This document shows positions 37,897-47,046 of a stretch of DNA of 64,000 nucleotides, piece by piece. The stretch is from contig NZ_KI912270.1 of NCBI RefSeq assembly GCF_000243415.2, positions 5,723,837 to 5,787,836 of the forward strand. The letters run 5' to 3'. The notes beneath the pieces are model-generated. The model was not told the origin of the DNA. It was given only the letters and a program-made list of their open reading frames with translations, and did not search any database. The position numbers were made by a program, and so were the translations under genes. Position 1 is the first letter of the stretch; every line of letters begins with the position of its first letter. The DNA is from Mycolicibacterium tusciae JS617. Its GTDB lineage: Bacteria; Actinomycetota; Actinomycetes; Mycobacteriales; Mycobacteriaceae.

Positions 37897-40091
37897 CGAG
37901 GACCGTCGCTGTGATCGGCGGCGCTTTGCGCGGCACGTCGGTCCTAGAGCGGATCGGCGACATCGCGCGGCGTAACCGGGTCGGCGCACATGTGGTGACG
38001 GTTGACCCGCACCCACCGGGCGCGGGGGCGATCTGGCGCACTGATCAGTCCCGCCTGCTGTTAATGAACACTCCCGCGTCTGCCTCCACCATGTGGCCGG
38101 ACGGATGCGAACACGGGGTTTCCTTCTGGGAGTGGGTGGAGCATGCGGCCCAGTTGATGCGTGACACCGCGGCGCGACAGCCGCCTCAGCACCGCACCGA
38201 ACTGATCGACGCCGCAACGATTCACGCGTTGACGACCGACCCGGCGCTGCACGCGGCGGTGGCGGCCGCGACGCCCGAGTCCTTCCTGCCGCGGGCGCTA
38301 CATGGACACTATCTGCGGTGGGCTCACCGACGGATCGTCGCTGACCTGCCGCCGCAGATCACCCACCGGTGGGTCAAGGATCGCGTCGTCGACATCCGGC
38401 CCAGCGGTTCGGGGTTGGCCCTCACACTGGCGGGCGGGGCCGGATCCGTCTATGCGCACGGCGTGGTGATCGCCACCGGATGGAGCGACTCCGCGAAGCC
38501 CGCCCGCTCTTCGTCGGCGCGAACCCGGCGCATCGACGCCGGAAGTCCGCTGCGCCAGGATCTGACCTCGATCGAGGCCGGTGAGCACGTACTCGCCGTC
38601 GGACTGGGTTTGGGCTTCTTCGACGCCATCACCCTGTTGACCGCGGGGCGCGGAGGAAGCTTCCGTGAGGCCGGCGACGGCGAATTGGCGTACTGCGCCT
38701 CTGGTGAAGAACCGATCGTGGTCGCCACGTCACGAGGCGGCTTCCCATACCGGTCCCGCGTACGCGGTGGCCTAGTCGGGCGCGCGGCAGAACACGAAGC
38801 GTTGAAATCATTTGCGCTGCCGCGCTATCCCGGGTCAATCGACTTCGACACCGATCTGTTGCCACTCATCATGCGCGACGCCGCCGCGGCGTACCACGAG
38901 GCGCTGATAGCGCAGCAACCGGATGCGGCGCGTGATCCGTCAAACCTGTTCGACGGTGCATCTCTCCTGGAATCGCCTCAGCGTAAATGGAATTCGCCGT
39001 CGGACCTTCGGCGCACGGTGCGAACGGCGTTGCAGGATGATATCGACGAGGCCTGCGCAACGGTGGAGAGCCCGCATCGGATCGCCGTCCGATCATTCTG
39101 CGACGCCCGCCGCCTGTTGGTTCCTCTAGTCCGCTACGGCGGCTTAGCGGCGAACGCCTCTCGCGAGAGCTATCGGCACTACGTGGACAGGGTGTCGTGG
39201 TTGTCCAACGGTCCGCCGTTGCGCCGCATACGGGAACTGAAGGCGCTACTCGACGCCGGGGTGGTCGACTTCCTCGGGCCTGCGCCGTACGAGTACACCG
39301 ACCCGGCCACGGGACAGCTCGTCGCGGCATCGGCAGATGTCGTCGGATCGGCGCGGCGGTTCAGCGTCAGGCTCGACGCCCGGTCGCCGAAGCCATCGAT
39401 CCATTCCACTGACGACGAGCTGATTTCGGCGTTGCGTGCCAGCGGGATGGTGCGCCCGTGGCGGCCGACGCCGCACCAGACGACCGATGCGGTCGACACG
39501 GAGCAGGACAGTGGTGCGGTGCTCGGGGGCGACGGCGCCGCGGTGCACGGACTGTACGCGGCCGGACTGCTGACGTGGGATTACCGCGTGCATTCGCTGA
39601 TGGCGCCCGTCCCGGGAAACCGTTCGCTGTTCTTCGAGGAAACCGCCCGGGTTGCCGAGCACGTCCTCGAGACGACCGGCGCGCCGCGCCGGCCTGTACA
39701 TATCAACCACCACCGAAATGGAGAGCAATCAATGCCGAACGAACAGAGCGAGCGTGTCGTGACCAATACCGCTCAACTGATCACACCCCAAGCCGCTGAA
39801 GAGCGGCTGGCGTCGGGGGCCATCTTCATCGACGTGCGACGCCGCGGCGACGATCCGGTGCCGGCGGTGAACGGTGCGGTGGTGGTGAACAAGCAGCACG
39901 CCGCCGAGGTGCTCGACCCGTCGTCGCCCCAGTTGCTCGCCGAACTCGCCGACGGACTCGAGTCGGAGATCGTGGTGTTCTGCAACTCCGAATTCGGGTC
40001 AGATCCCGTTGTCGGAAAGCTCAACGAGCTCGGGTATACGCGGGTCTCCCACATAAAGGGTGGGTATCGCGCGTGGCTACCGCAGGCGTAA
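37893..40091 (+). CDS. FAD/NAD(P)-binding protein fused to a rhodanese domain
   Basis: A 732-residue product. Residues 1-~600 form a FAD-NAD(P)-binding protein of the NAD_binding_9 type ('VAVIGGALRGTSVLERI', 'HGVVIATGWSD', 'VLAVGLGLGFFDAITLLTAG', 'VHGLYAAGLLTWDYRVHSLM'). Residues ~615-732 form a rhodanese domain with catalytic cysteine in 'IVVFCNSEFGSDP'. A short linker contains a strong ribosome site and ATG at 39732, so rhodanese may also be made alone. The pairing with the monooxygenase suggests sulphur or nitrogen oxidation chemistry. Confidence 0.82.
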   Translation: MTRTVAVIGGALRGTSVLERIGDIARRNRVGAHVVTVDPHPPGAGAIWRTDQSRLLLMNTPASASTMWPDGCEHGVSFWEWVEHAAQLMRDTAARQPPQHRTELIDAATIHALTTDPALHAAVAAATPESFLPRALHGHYLRWAHRRIVADLPPQITHRWVKDRVVDIRPSGSGLALTLAGGAGSVYAHGVVIATGWSDSAKPARSSSARTRRIDAGSPLRQDLTSIEAGEHVLAVGLGLGFFDAITLLTAGRGGSFREAGDGELAYCASGEEPIVVATSRGGFPYRSRVRGGLVGRAAEHEALKSFALPRYPGSIDFDTDLLPLIMRDAAAAYHEALIAQQPDAARDPSNLFDGASLLESPQRKWNSPSDLRRTVRTALQDDIDEACATVESPHRIAVRSFCDARRLLVPLVRYGGLAANASRESYRHYVDRVSWLSNGPPLRRIRELKALLDAGVVDFLGPAPYEYTDPATGQLVAASADVVGSARRFSVRLDARSPKPSIHSTDDELISALRASGMVRPWRPTPHQTTDAVDTEQDSGAVLGGDGAAVHGLYAAGLLTWDYRVHSLMAPVPGNRSLFFEETARVAEHVLETTGAPRRPVHINHHRNGEQSMPNEQSERVVTNTAQLITPQAAEERLASGAIFIDVRRRGDDPVPAVNGAVVVNKQHAAEVLDPSSPQLLAELADGLESEIVVFCNSEFGSDPVVGKLNELGYTRVSHIKGGYRAWLPQA
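39732..40091 (+). CDS. Rhodanese domain, possible internal start
   Basis: ATG 39732 is preceded by GGAGAG with 7-8 nt spacing, inside the fusion gene and just at the start of the rhodanese part. The product would be 119 residues. In an ancestral arrangement these were probably two genes; here no stop separates them. Separate translation is inferred only from the ribosome site. Confidence 0.45.
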   Translation: MPNEQSERVVTNTAQLITPQAAEERLASGAIFIDVRRRGDDPVPAVNGAVVVNKQHAAEVLDPSSPQLLAELADGLESEIVVFCNSEFGSDPVVGKLNELGYTRVSHIKGGYRAWLPQA

Positions 40092-41801
40092 TGCACACGC
40101 TAACCCGGATTTTTCGTGGAAACTTGGGTGTCGCGGGGTGTAGATAAGCGAAAGTGCCTGTCCTGCAAGGAATAATTGGACTTGTCAAGGGTTCAATCGT
40201 TCCAGCTGGAAGGCACCTCGCAAGTGAAGAATATCGCGGTCGCACCATGGGTGAAAGTCTCGGCCGACGGTCATGGTGTCGTGTCGCATGCCGGGATGGG
40301 CATGCTGCGCGAACTGGCGGACCGCACGGGCCTATCAGGGCAGGTCACCGCCGCGTTGGCCGACACCTACCGCGGCCCGTGGGTGTATGCCCCCGGGGAG
40401 GTGTTCGCCGATCTGGCGGCCGCAGTGGCCGACGGGGCGGACTGCATCGACGGGGTCGGGCAACTGTGCGGCGATCGTGAGCATGTGTTCGGCGCGAAGG
40501 CGTCGACGACCACGATGTGGCGGCTGGTCGATGAGCGGATCGACGCCGCACACCTGCCGGCGGTGCGGGCGGCACGTGCTGGGGCGCGGGCGGCAGCGTG
40601 GAGCGCCGGAGCCGCCCCCGCACCGGGTGTCTGGTTGCACATCGACATCGATGCCACGCTGGTCATCGATCACTCCGACAACAAGGCCGGCGCTACCCCG
40701 ACCTGGAAGAAGACGTTCGGTCTTCATCCGCTGCTGGCGTTTTTGGATCGCCCGGAGATCGCCGGCGGGGAGGCCCTGGCCGGGATGCTGCGCACCGGCA
40801 ACGCCGGCTCCAACACCGCCAGTGACCACATCATCGTCCTGGAACAGGCACTGGCCGCTCTGCCCGCGGCGTGGCGGCCCGACCCCGACCATCCCGGCGA
40901 CCCCGACAAGGCCCCCGGTGCCTGGTGCGCTGCGACACCGCCGGAGCCACCCACAGATTCGCCGACGCCTGCCGCACCGCCGGGGGTGGGTTCTCCTTCG
41001 GCTACCCCGTCGATGCCCGCGTACAGGACGCCGTGGACACCCTCAACCTCGGCCAGTGCTGGTATCCGGCGATCGACACCCACGGCGGCATCCGCGACGG
41101 CGCCTGGGTCGCTGAGGCCACCGACCTGGTCAACCTGGCCTCCTGGCCCCGCAGGAACCCGGCTGATCCTGCGCAAAGAACGCCCCCACCCCGGTGCGCA
41201 GCTGCGGTTCACCGACGCCGACGGGATGCGGGTCACCGCGTTCATCACCGACACCGGACCCGGTGTCGTGCCCCGGCCAAGTCGCGGGCCTGGAACTACG
41301 CCACCGTCAGCACGCCCGCGTCGAAGACCGCATCCGCGAACTCAAAGCCACCGGACTGCGCAACCTGCCCTGTCACTCCTTCTGGGCCAACGCCGCCTGG
41401 CTCGAAATCGTCCTGACCGCCGCCGATCTGGTCACCTGGACCCGGCTCCTCGGATTCACCGGCCAGCCCACCCTGGCCCGCGCCGAGATCACCACCTTCC
41501 GCTACCGGGTCCTGCACGTCGCCGCCCGCATCACCCGCGGTGCCCGCCAAGTCCGGCTGCGTATCGACGCCACCTGGCGATGGGCATCAGCGATCGCAAC
41601 CGCCTGGCAACACATCCGCACCGCCTTCGGATAGCACCCTCCCCACCTGACCGACCAACGATGAAAGACCCACGGCACTGGGAAAGCCCGCCCCACCCGG
41701 CGACACGGGACAACACCGCCACGCCATCACACGAAAACCACTACTCGGAAACATAATTCAGCGGCAGAACGACCCCGGATCAGTTCGATGCAAAATCGAG
41801 G
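40092..41801. mobile_element. IS1380-family insertion sequence remnant (ends approximate)
   Basis: The broken transposase accounts for most of this segment. About 130 bp precede it and 167 bp follow before the next gene. Both flanks contain TTTTCGTG in opposite orientation (near 40113 and 41730), but similarity beyond that is poor, so they are not claimed as terminal repeats. The remnant sits at the right edge of the accessory block between egtE and the conserved glutamate-cysteine ligase-like gene. Confidence 0.55.
40224..41634 (+). pseudogene. IS1380-family transposase, three frameshifts
   Basis: The coding track begins at GTG 40224 and reads as an IS1380-type transposase ('WVKVSADGHGVVSHAGMGML', 'LHIDIDATLVIDHSDNKAGA', 'GLHPLLAFLDRPEIAGGEAL'). 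It shifts frame near 40915 ('CLVRCDTAGATH', 'FSFGYPVDARVQDAVDTLNL'), returns near 41150 ('LILRKERPHPGAQLRFTDAD'), and shifts again near 41271 ('GLELRHRQHARVEDRIRELK'), ending at TAG 41634. Three independent indels make it inactive. No clear terminal inverted repeats or target duplication could be found by eye, so the element's ends are unresolved. Confidence 0.85.
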
Positions 41802-42269
41802 CTAATCGGTCTTTCGCACCAATAACGTTGCGCTGTAGTCGGTCAGGGCAGGCGAATCGTCGGGCGTCTTCGGATACGGATCAAGCGATTTCAGCTCGAC
41901 CGCGTAGTCGCCGACTTCGTTCGTCAGCCTGCCCTGCCCGGGCGCCGGATTGGTGTTGAACTCTATCGGCGTTGGCGCACCCTGCACCTGCTCTGCGTCG
42001 ACCGCGATGCGTACCTGACCGGTCCAGACGCATTCGACGTCTGTCGGGCAACGCGAATCCTCCAGCACGTCGGTGAAACGCAAGCGCAGATCAGCGCCGC
42101 GGATCGTGACCTCTTGCCCGCCGTGCAGGACGAACTCCTGATTGAGCTCGGCCTCGATCGGATCCACCTGCGCCGCATGGCCCTGACATCCCGCCAGCGC
42201 GAGCATCAGCGCGGCGATCACGACCCATGTCGTTGAACCGCTCGGCCGGCGACATCGAGCGAAGATCAC
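41802..42269 (-). CDS. Putative lipoprotein
   Basis: A 155-residue protein starting at GTG 42269, overlapping the upstream gene's stop as GTGA. A short basic N-terminus precedes a hydrophobic stretch and the lipobox 'LALAGC' at about residue 30. The mature part is small and beta-rich ('FVLHGGQEVTIRGADLRLRF', 'CVWTGQVRIAVDAEQV') with a cysteine pair ('SRCPTDVECVW') that may bridge. No family is recognised. Coupling suggests co-expression with the ligase-like enzyme. Confidence 0.72.
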   Translation of the reverse strand: MIFARCRRPSGSTTWVVIAALMLALAGCQGHAAQVDPIEAELNQEFVLHGGQEVTIRGADLRLRFTDVLEDSRCPTDVECVWTGQVRIAVDAEQVQGAPTPIEFNTNPAPGQGRLTNEVGDYAVELKSLDPYPKTPDDSPALTDYSATLLVRKTD

Positions 42270-43753
42270 GGTCCACCCCAGGTGTGCACGGGCTCGTTGC
42301 TGTGCATGCGTTCGCAGTAAAGCCGCAGCATCTCGGCCAGGGCATCTGGCCGGGAGAGCCCGCGCTCCTGCAGTGCATGCACCGTCGCGACCTGCCAGAC
42401 GGACCCGTTCACGCCGGTCTTCGCGCGGCCCTCGATCACCCCGAGGTAGCGGTCGCGGACGTCGGCGGACACCTCCCACCGCTGCAGCCCCTCGTCTGCC
42501 ATCGGCAGTAACTGCCGCAGCACCAACTCGTCGGGCGTTACCTCGCCCAGGCCAGGCCAATATAGTCGCGCGTTCATCCCGCTCTTGGCGGATTCGACGA
42601 AATTATGTTGTGCCGCAGCAAAACTCATCTTGGTCCAGATCGGCCGGTCATCCTCGGCCAGCGTCCGCAGCATGCCGTAGTAGAAAGCGGCGTTGGCCAT
42701 CATGTCGAGCACTGTCGGTCCCGCGGGCAACACCCGATTCTCCACGCGCAGATGGGGACGGCCGACGCCGTCCTGCTCCACGACGTCGTACACCGGGCGG
42801 TTCCACCGGTAGATGGTGCCGTTGTGCAGCCGCAGTTCGGCCAGTTTCGGCGTACGGCCCTCGGCCAGTTCGTGGGTGGGATCCTCGTCGGACATCTCGG
42901 GCAGCAGCGACGGGAAGTAGCGGACGTTCTCCTCGAACAGGTCGAAGATCGAGGTGATCCACCGCTCGCCGAACCACACCCGCGGCCGCACCCCCTGCGT
43001 CTTGAGCTCGTCGGGCCGGGTGTCGGTGGCTTGGGCGAAAAGCTCGACACGGGTCTCCGCCCACAGTTGGTGCCCGTAGAAGTACGGCGAGTTGGCGCCC
43101 AGCGCCAGCTGCGGACCGGCCAGCACCTGCGCGGCGTTCCAGTTGTGGGCGAAGTCGGCGGGTGAGACCTGCAGGTGCAGCTGCATGCTGGTGCACGCGG
43201 ACTCCGGCGCGATCGACTCGGTCTGCAGGCTCAGCCTTTCGGGCCCGCCGATGTCGATCAGGATGTCTTCACCGCGGGCGGTGAAGATCGAATCGTTGAG
43301 CGCCTGATAGCGGACCGACTCGCTCATCCAGCGGCCCGTCAGGTGTTCGGGCATCAGGGTCGGCAGGATGCCCACCATCACGATGTGCGCGTCGTGTCCG
43401 TTGGCCTTGGCTTCGGCCGCGTTGAGGCTGGCCCGCACCTCGGCTTCGAGCTCCAGTGCCGCACGTCCGGGCAGCCGGCGCGGCGGAACGTTGAATTCGA
43501 TGTTGTAGGCGCCCAATTCGGTCTGGTATGCCGGATCGGCGATCGCCTGCAGGACTTCTCGGTTGGTCATGGCGGGCTGGTATGCGGAGTCGACGAGGTT
43601 GCACTCGATCTCCATACCGGTCAGCGGCCGCTCGAACTCGAAGCTGGACTCCTTGAGCATGGTTTCGAAGACGTCGAGGCACTGCTGCACCTTGCGCCGG
43701 TACTCGCGCCGGTGCGCGCGTGAGTACTCGGTGTCCTGCACTTCTTCGCCCAC
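42266..43753 (-). CDS. Glutamate-cysteine ligase-like (GCS2-family) protein
   Basis: A 495-residue protein of the GCS2 carboxylate-amine ligase group, distinct from EgtA encoded 16 kb away. Conserved acidic and ATP-site residues appear in 'LTGMEIECNLVDS', 'LGAYNIEFNVPPRRL', 'SMQLHLQVSPADFAHNWNAA' and 'LRVENRVLPAGPTVLDM'. Mycobacteria do not make glutathione, so its product is unknown (recalled as the Rv3698 type). GTG 43753 (MGEEVQD) is chosen; GTG 43786 is an alternative. Confidence 0.8.
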   Translation of the reverse strand: MGEEVQDTEYSRAHRREYRRKVQQCLDVFETMLKESSFEFERPLTGMEIECNLVDSAYQPAMTNREVLQAIADPAYQTELGAYNIEFNVPPRRLPGRAALELEAEVRASLNAAEAKANGHDAHIVMVGILPTLMPEHLTGRWMSESVRYQALNDSIFTARGEDILIDIGGPERLSLQTESIAPESACTSMQLHLQVSPADFAHNWNAAQVLAGPQLALGANSPYFYGHQLWAETRVELFAQATDTRPDELKTQGVRPRVWFGERWITSIFDLFEENVRYFPSLLPEMSDEDPTHELAEGRTPKLAELRLHNGTIYRWNRPVYDVVEQDGVGRPHLRVENRVLPAGPTVLDMMANAAFYYGMLRTLAEDDRPIWTKMSFAAAQHNFVESAKSGMNARLYWPGLGEVTPDELVLRQLLPMADEGLQRWEVSADVRDRYLGVIEGRAKTGVNGSVWQVATVHALQERGLSRPDALAEMLRLYCERMHSNEPVHTWGGP

Positions 43754-43872
43754 CCCGCCATTGTCGGCGAGCGTGCGTGTTTGCACACCGACACGCCGCG
43801 ATTGGCCGATATTTCACGGACGTTCGCCGGCGAAACGTGCGTAGACCGCAACACGGCGGGTAGTCGAAGCCG

Positions 43873-44673
43873 ATGGACGTCACCGTCACCTTCATCGGCA
43901 ACGCCACCACGTTGATCACAGGTGGTGGCGTGACCTTGATGACCGATCCGAACTTCCTGCATCGGGGACAGCACGCCTATCTCGGATACGGGCTGGTGTC
44001 CAGGCGATTACAGGAACCGGCCCTCGACATCGGCGAACTACCGCCGCTCGACGGGGTCGTGCTGTCCCATATGCACGGCGACCACTGGGACCGCGTGTCG
44101 CAAAGTCGCCTCGACCACGAACTGCCGATTCTCACCACCCCGCACGCGGCCAAGCGTCTGAGGCGCCGCGGTTTCGGCTCCGCACTGGCACTGCACACTT
44201 GGCAGACCCACCGTCTCGTCAAGAACGAGACGACTGTGACCGTCACCTCGTTGCCAGGACGCCATGCTCCTGCTCCGGTTCATCGCATCCTGCCGGAGGT
44301 GATGGGCAGCATGTTGGAGTTCTCCGATGGCTCGGCCAGGCGTCGCCTTTACGTCTCCGGCGACACCCTGATGGTCGACGAACTGCGGGAAATACCAGTT
44401 CGTTTTGACTCGATAGATGCCGGCATCCTGCACCTCGGCGGAACACGGCTCCCGTTCGGGCGCCACCTGCCGATCGGGCTCACCGTGACCATGGATGGTC
44501 GGCAGGGCGCCGACGTCGTGCAGCTTCTCGACCTGCCGAGGATGATCCCGGTGCACTTCAACGACTACGGCGTGTTCGCCTCGCCACTGTCCGAGTTCAC
44601 CGACGAAATGAAACAACGGGGACTTGCCGATCGAATCATCGAGTTGGAACGCGGCTCGTCGGTCACCCTCTAG
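43873..44673 (+). CDS. Metallo-beta-lactamase-fold hydrolase (UlaG-like)
   Basis: A 266-residue MBL-fold protein. The metal-binding signature is 'VVLSHMHGDHWDRV' (H-x-H-x-D-H); later ligands are His in 'LPGRHAPAP', Asp in 'LYVSGDTLM' and His in 'MIPVHFNDYG'. It belongs to the UlaG/lactonase-like branch without a defined substrate. It starts 119 nt from the divergent ligase gene, and its 3' end overlaps the converging methyltransferase gene by 11 nt. Confidence 0.85.
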   Translation: MDVTVTFIGNATTLITGGGVTLMTDPNFLHRGQHAYLGYGLVSRRLQEPALDIGELPPLDGVVLSHMHGDHWDRVSQSRLDHELPILTTPHAAKRLRRRGFGSALALHTWQTHRLVKNETTVTVTSLPGRHAPAPVHRILPEVMGSMLEFSDGSARRRLYVSGDTLMVDELREIPVRFDSIDAGILHLGGTRLPFGRHLPIGLTVTMDGRQGADVVQLLDLPRMIPVHFNDYGVFASPLSEFTDEMKQRGLADRIIELERGSSVTL

Positions 44674-45436
44674 TGCTCGCCCGACGTGCCACCACAACCT
44701 GCGGATACATCAGCCCGCCATGTAGCTGCACCTCGATCGCCGGATCGGCATGTTCGGCCAAAGCGCGCAGCGCCGACGGGCTGTAGGTGTGCAACGAGCT
44801 GATCACGCCGTCGTGCGCGAAGGGAATGAACGGCGCGAACGGCAGCATCGTCGCGAGCCGGAGTAGGTGCAACGGTGTCGGCGGCCGGGGCAGATCGATG
44901 ATCACCAGCTTGTCAGCCGCGCGGGTGCCTTCGGCGAAGACCCGAGAGGCCATCGATGGCGGCAGATGGTGAAAGGACAGGGCGAACACCGCAAGGTCGA
45001 AGTGGCCGTCGGGTGCGTCGATGGCGGTGGCGTCCAACTCGCGGACCGTCGCGCGCGGATTCTCGCCCAGGTCGCTTGCCGCCATCGCGGCCACCGACGA
45101 GGCGTCGACGTCGGTCACGGTGAGCTCGGCGGTGGGATGCCAATCCAGCAGTTTTCGTGACAAGCCGCCGTGGCCGGCTCCGAGTTCGAGGATCTTGGGG
45201 TCCGCGATGTCGGCGACCTCGTCCAGCGCGATGCGGGCGAAGTTCTCGGTGTTCCCGAAGCGTTCGCCGGTCCATTCCAGCGCGCGGACGATACCGCGCT
45301 TCACGCCCTCGTCGACGTCGTCGCGGTCGAGATATTCGAGGCGGTCGGTCTCGAGGAGCCGGTCCAGGCACGACGCGTCCGGTCCGCCGCGGGGCATGCG
45401 GTCAATGTCGACGATCGGTGTCCCCATATGCACCAT
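44663..45436 (-). CDS. Class I SAM-dependent methyltransferase
   Basis: A 257-residue methyltransferase. Motif I is 'KILELGAGHGGLSRKLLDW', motif II is around 'LTVTDVDASSVAAM', and motif IV is 'HFDLAVFALSFHHLPP'. Such proteins methylate small molecules or proteins; nothing indicates the target. ATG 45427 (MGTPIVD) is an alternative start. The divergent glpK start is 38 nt away. Recalled as the Rv3699-type gene next to egtE in M. tuberculosis, where the accessory block is absent. Confidence 0.82.
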   Translation of the reverse strand: MVHMGTPIVDIDRMPRGGPDASCLDRLLETDRLEYLDRDDVDEGVKRGIVRALEWTGERFGNTENFARIALDEVADIADPKILELGAGHGGLSRKLLDWHPTAELTVTDVDASSVAAMAASDLGENPRATVRELDATAIDAPDGHFDLAVFALSFHHLPPSMASRVFAEGTRAADKLVIIDLPRPPTPLHLLRLATMLPFAPFIPFAHDGVISSLHTYSPSALRALAEHADPAIEVQLHGGLMYPQVVVARRASTRG

Positions 45437-45474
45437 GATGAACGATTGCAGAGCCGTTCGGAGGGAGCACGAGG

Positions 45475-46992
45475 TTGGCAGAGTTCGTCGCGGCCATCGA
45501 CCAGGGCACCACCAGCACGCGGTGCATGATCTTCGACCACGACGGCGCCGAGGTGGGCCGTCATCAACTCGAGCACGAGCAGATCCTGCCCAAGGCCGGT
45601 TGGGTCGAGCACAACCCCGTCGAGATCACCGAACGCACCGCATCGGTGATCCAGTCGGCGCTGAACAAGACCAATCTGTCGGCCAGCGACCTGGCGGCGC
45701 TGGGGATCACCAACCAGCGCGAGACGTCGCTGGTCTGGAACCGCAAAACTGGACGACCGTACTACAACGCGATCGTGTGGCAGGACACCCGCACCGACCG
45801 CATCGCCTCCGCGCTGGACCGCGACGGTCGCGGCGACGTGATCCGGCGCAAAGCCGGTCTGCCGCCCGCGACCTACTTCTCCGGCGGCAAGCTGCAATGG
45901 ATCCTCGAGAACGTCGACGGTGTGCGCCGCGACGCCGAGAACGGTGACGCGATCTTCGGCACCGCGGACACGTGGGTGCTGTGGAACCTCACCGGCGGCG
46001 CCCGCGGCGGTGTGCACGCGATCGATGTCACCAATGCCAGTCGCACGATGCTGATGAACCTCGAGACTCTGGACTGGGACGACGAGCTGCTGTCGTTCTT
46101 CGACATTCCGCGCCAGATGCTCCCGGAGATCAAGCCGTCGTCGTACCCGGAGTCCTTCGGCGTCACCCTCGATGATGGGCCCGTCGGCGGTGAGGTGCCG
46201 ATCACCGGCATCCTCGGTGACCAGCAGGCCGCCATGGTCGGTCAGGTCTGCCTCTATGCGGGTGAGGCCAAAAACACCTACGGCACTGGCAATTTCCTTC
46301 TGCTCAACACCGGCGAGAAGATCGTCCGCTCGGAGAACGGACTGCTCACCACGGTGTGCTATCAGTTCGGTGACGCGAAACCCGTTTACGCCCTTGAGGG
46401 TTCGATCGCCGTTACCGGTTCCGCGGTGCAGTGGCTACGCGACCAGCTCGGCATCATCAGCGGCGCATCGGAGAGTGAGTCACTCGCGCGGCAGGTGGAC
46501 GACAACGGCGGCGTCTACTTTGTACCCGCCTTCTCGGGACTCTTTGCGCCGTACTGGCGTTCGGATGCCCGGGGCGCGATTGTCGGGCTGTCGCGGTTCA
46601 ACACCAACGCACATCTGGCGCGCGCGACGCTCGAGGCGATCTGCTACCAGAGCCGCGACGTCGTCGACGCGATGGAGGCCGACTCCGGGGTGCACATGGA
46701 GGTGCTCAAGGTCGACGGCGGTATCACCGCCAACGATCTGTGCATGCAGATCCAGGCTGACGTCCTCGGCGTCGAGGTCGTCAAGCCCGTTGTCGCCGAG
46801 ACCACCGCGCTGGGCGCCGCCTACGCGGCGGGGCTCGCCGTCGGGTTCTGGGAGAACCCCGACGATCTGCGCGCCAACTGGCAGGAAGGCAGCCGCTGGA
46901 GTCCGGCATGGAGCGACGAACAGCGCGCCAGCGGCTATGCCGGTTGGCAGAAGGCCGTGCAGCGCACGCTCGACTGGGTCGACGTCGAGTAG
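45475..46992 (+). CDS. glpK: Glycerol kinase
   Basis: A 505-residue FGGY kinase that phosphorylates glycerol with ATP. N-terminal '[19 protein letters not shown]' carries the ATP-site motif; '[14 protein letters not shown]', '[12 protein letters not shown]' and '[20 protein letters not shown]' are family landmarks. It starts at TTG 45475 behind GGAGGGAG. A perfect 17-bp hairpin begins within its stop codon. Phosphorylation-loop control cannot be judged here. Confidence 0.96.
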   Translation: MAEFVAAIDQGTTSTRCMIFDHDGAEVGRHQLEHEQILPKAGWVEHNPVEITERTASVIQSALNKTNLSASDLAALGITNQRETSLVWNRKTGRPYYNAIVWQDTRTDRIASALDRDGRGDVIRRKAGLPPATYFSGGKLQWILENVDGVRRDAENGDAIFGTADTWVLWNLTGGARGGVHAIDVTNASRTMLMNLETLDWDDELLSFFDIPRQMLPEIKPSSYPESFGVTLDDGPVGGEVPITGILGDQQAAMVGQVCLYAGEAKNTYGTGNFLLLNTGEKIVRSENGLLTTVCYQFGDAKPVYALEGSIAVTGSAVQWLRDQLGIISGASESESLARQVDDNGGVYFVPAFSGLFAPYWRSDARGAIVGLSRFNTNAHLARATLEAICYQSRDVVDAMEADSGVHMEVLKVDGGITANDLCMQIQADVLGVEVVKPVVAETTALGAAYAAGLAVGFWENPDDLRANWQEGSRWSPAWSDEQRASGYAGWQKAVQRTLDWVDVE

Positions 46993-47045
46993 CGATTTGT
47001 GTGCGTTTTCGTGCGCTCAGCACACGCGAACGCACACAAATCGCT
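46991..47045. terminator. Perfect 17-bp hairpin between convergent genes
   Basis: Arms 46991-47007 and 47029-47045 (agcgatttgtgtgcgtt and complement) pair without a mismatch around a 21-nt loop. It fills the gap between the glpK stop and the aldo/keto reductase stop, so it can serve as terminator for both strands. No U-tract is needed in mycobacterial terminators, and none is seen. Confidence 0.8.
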
Positions 47046-47046
47046 G

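Noticed and set aside
40092..41801. Terminal inverted repeats of the IS1380 remnant
   Set aside because: TTTTCGTG occurs in inverted orientation on both sides, but alignment beyond eight bases fails.
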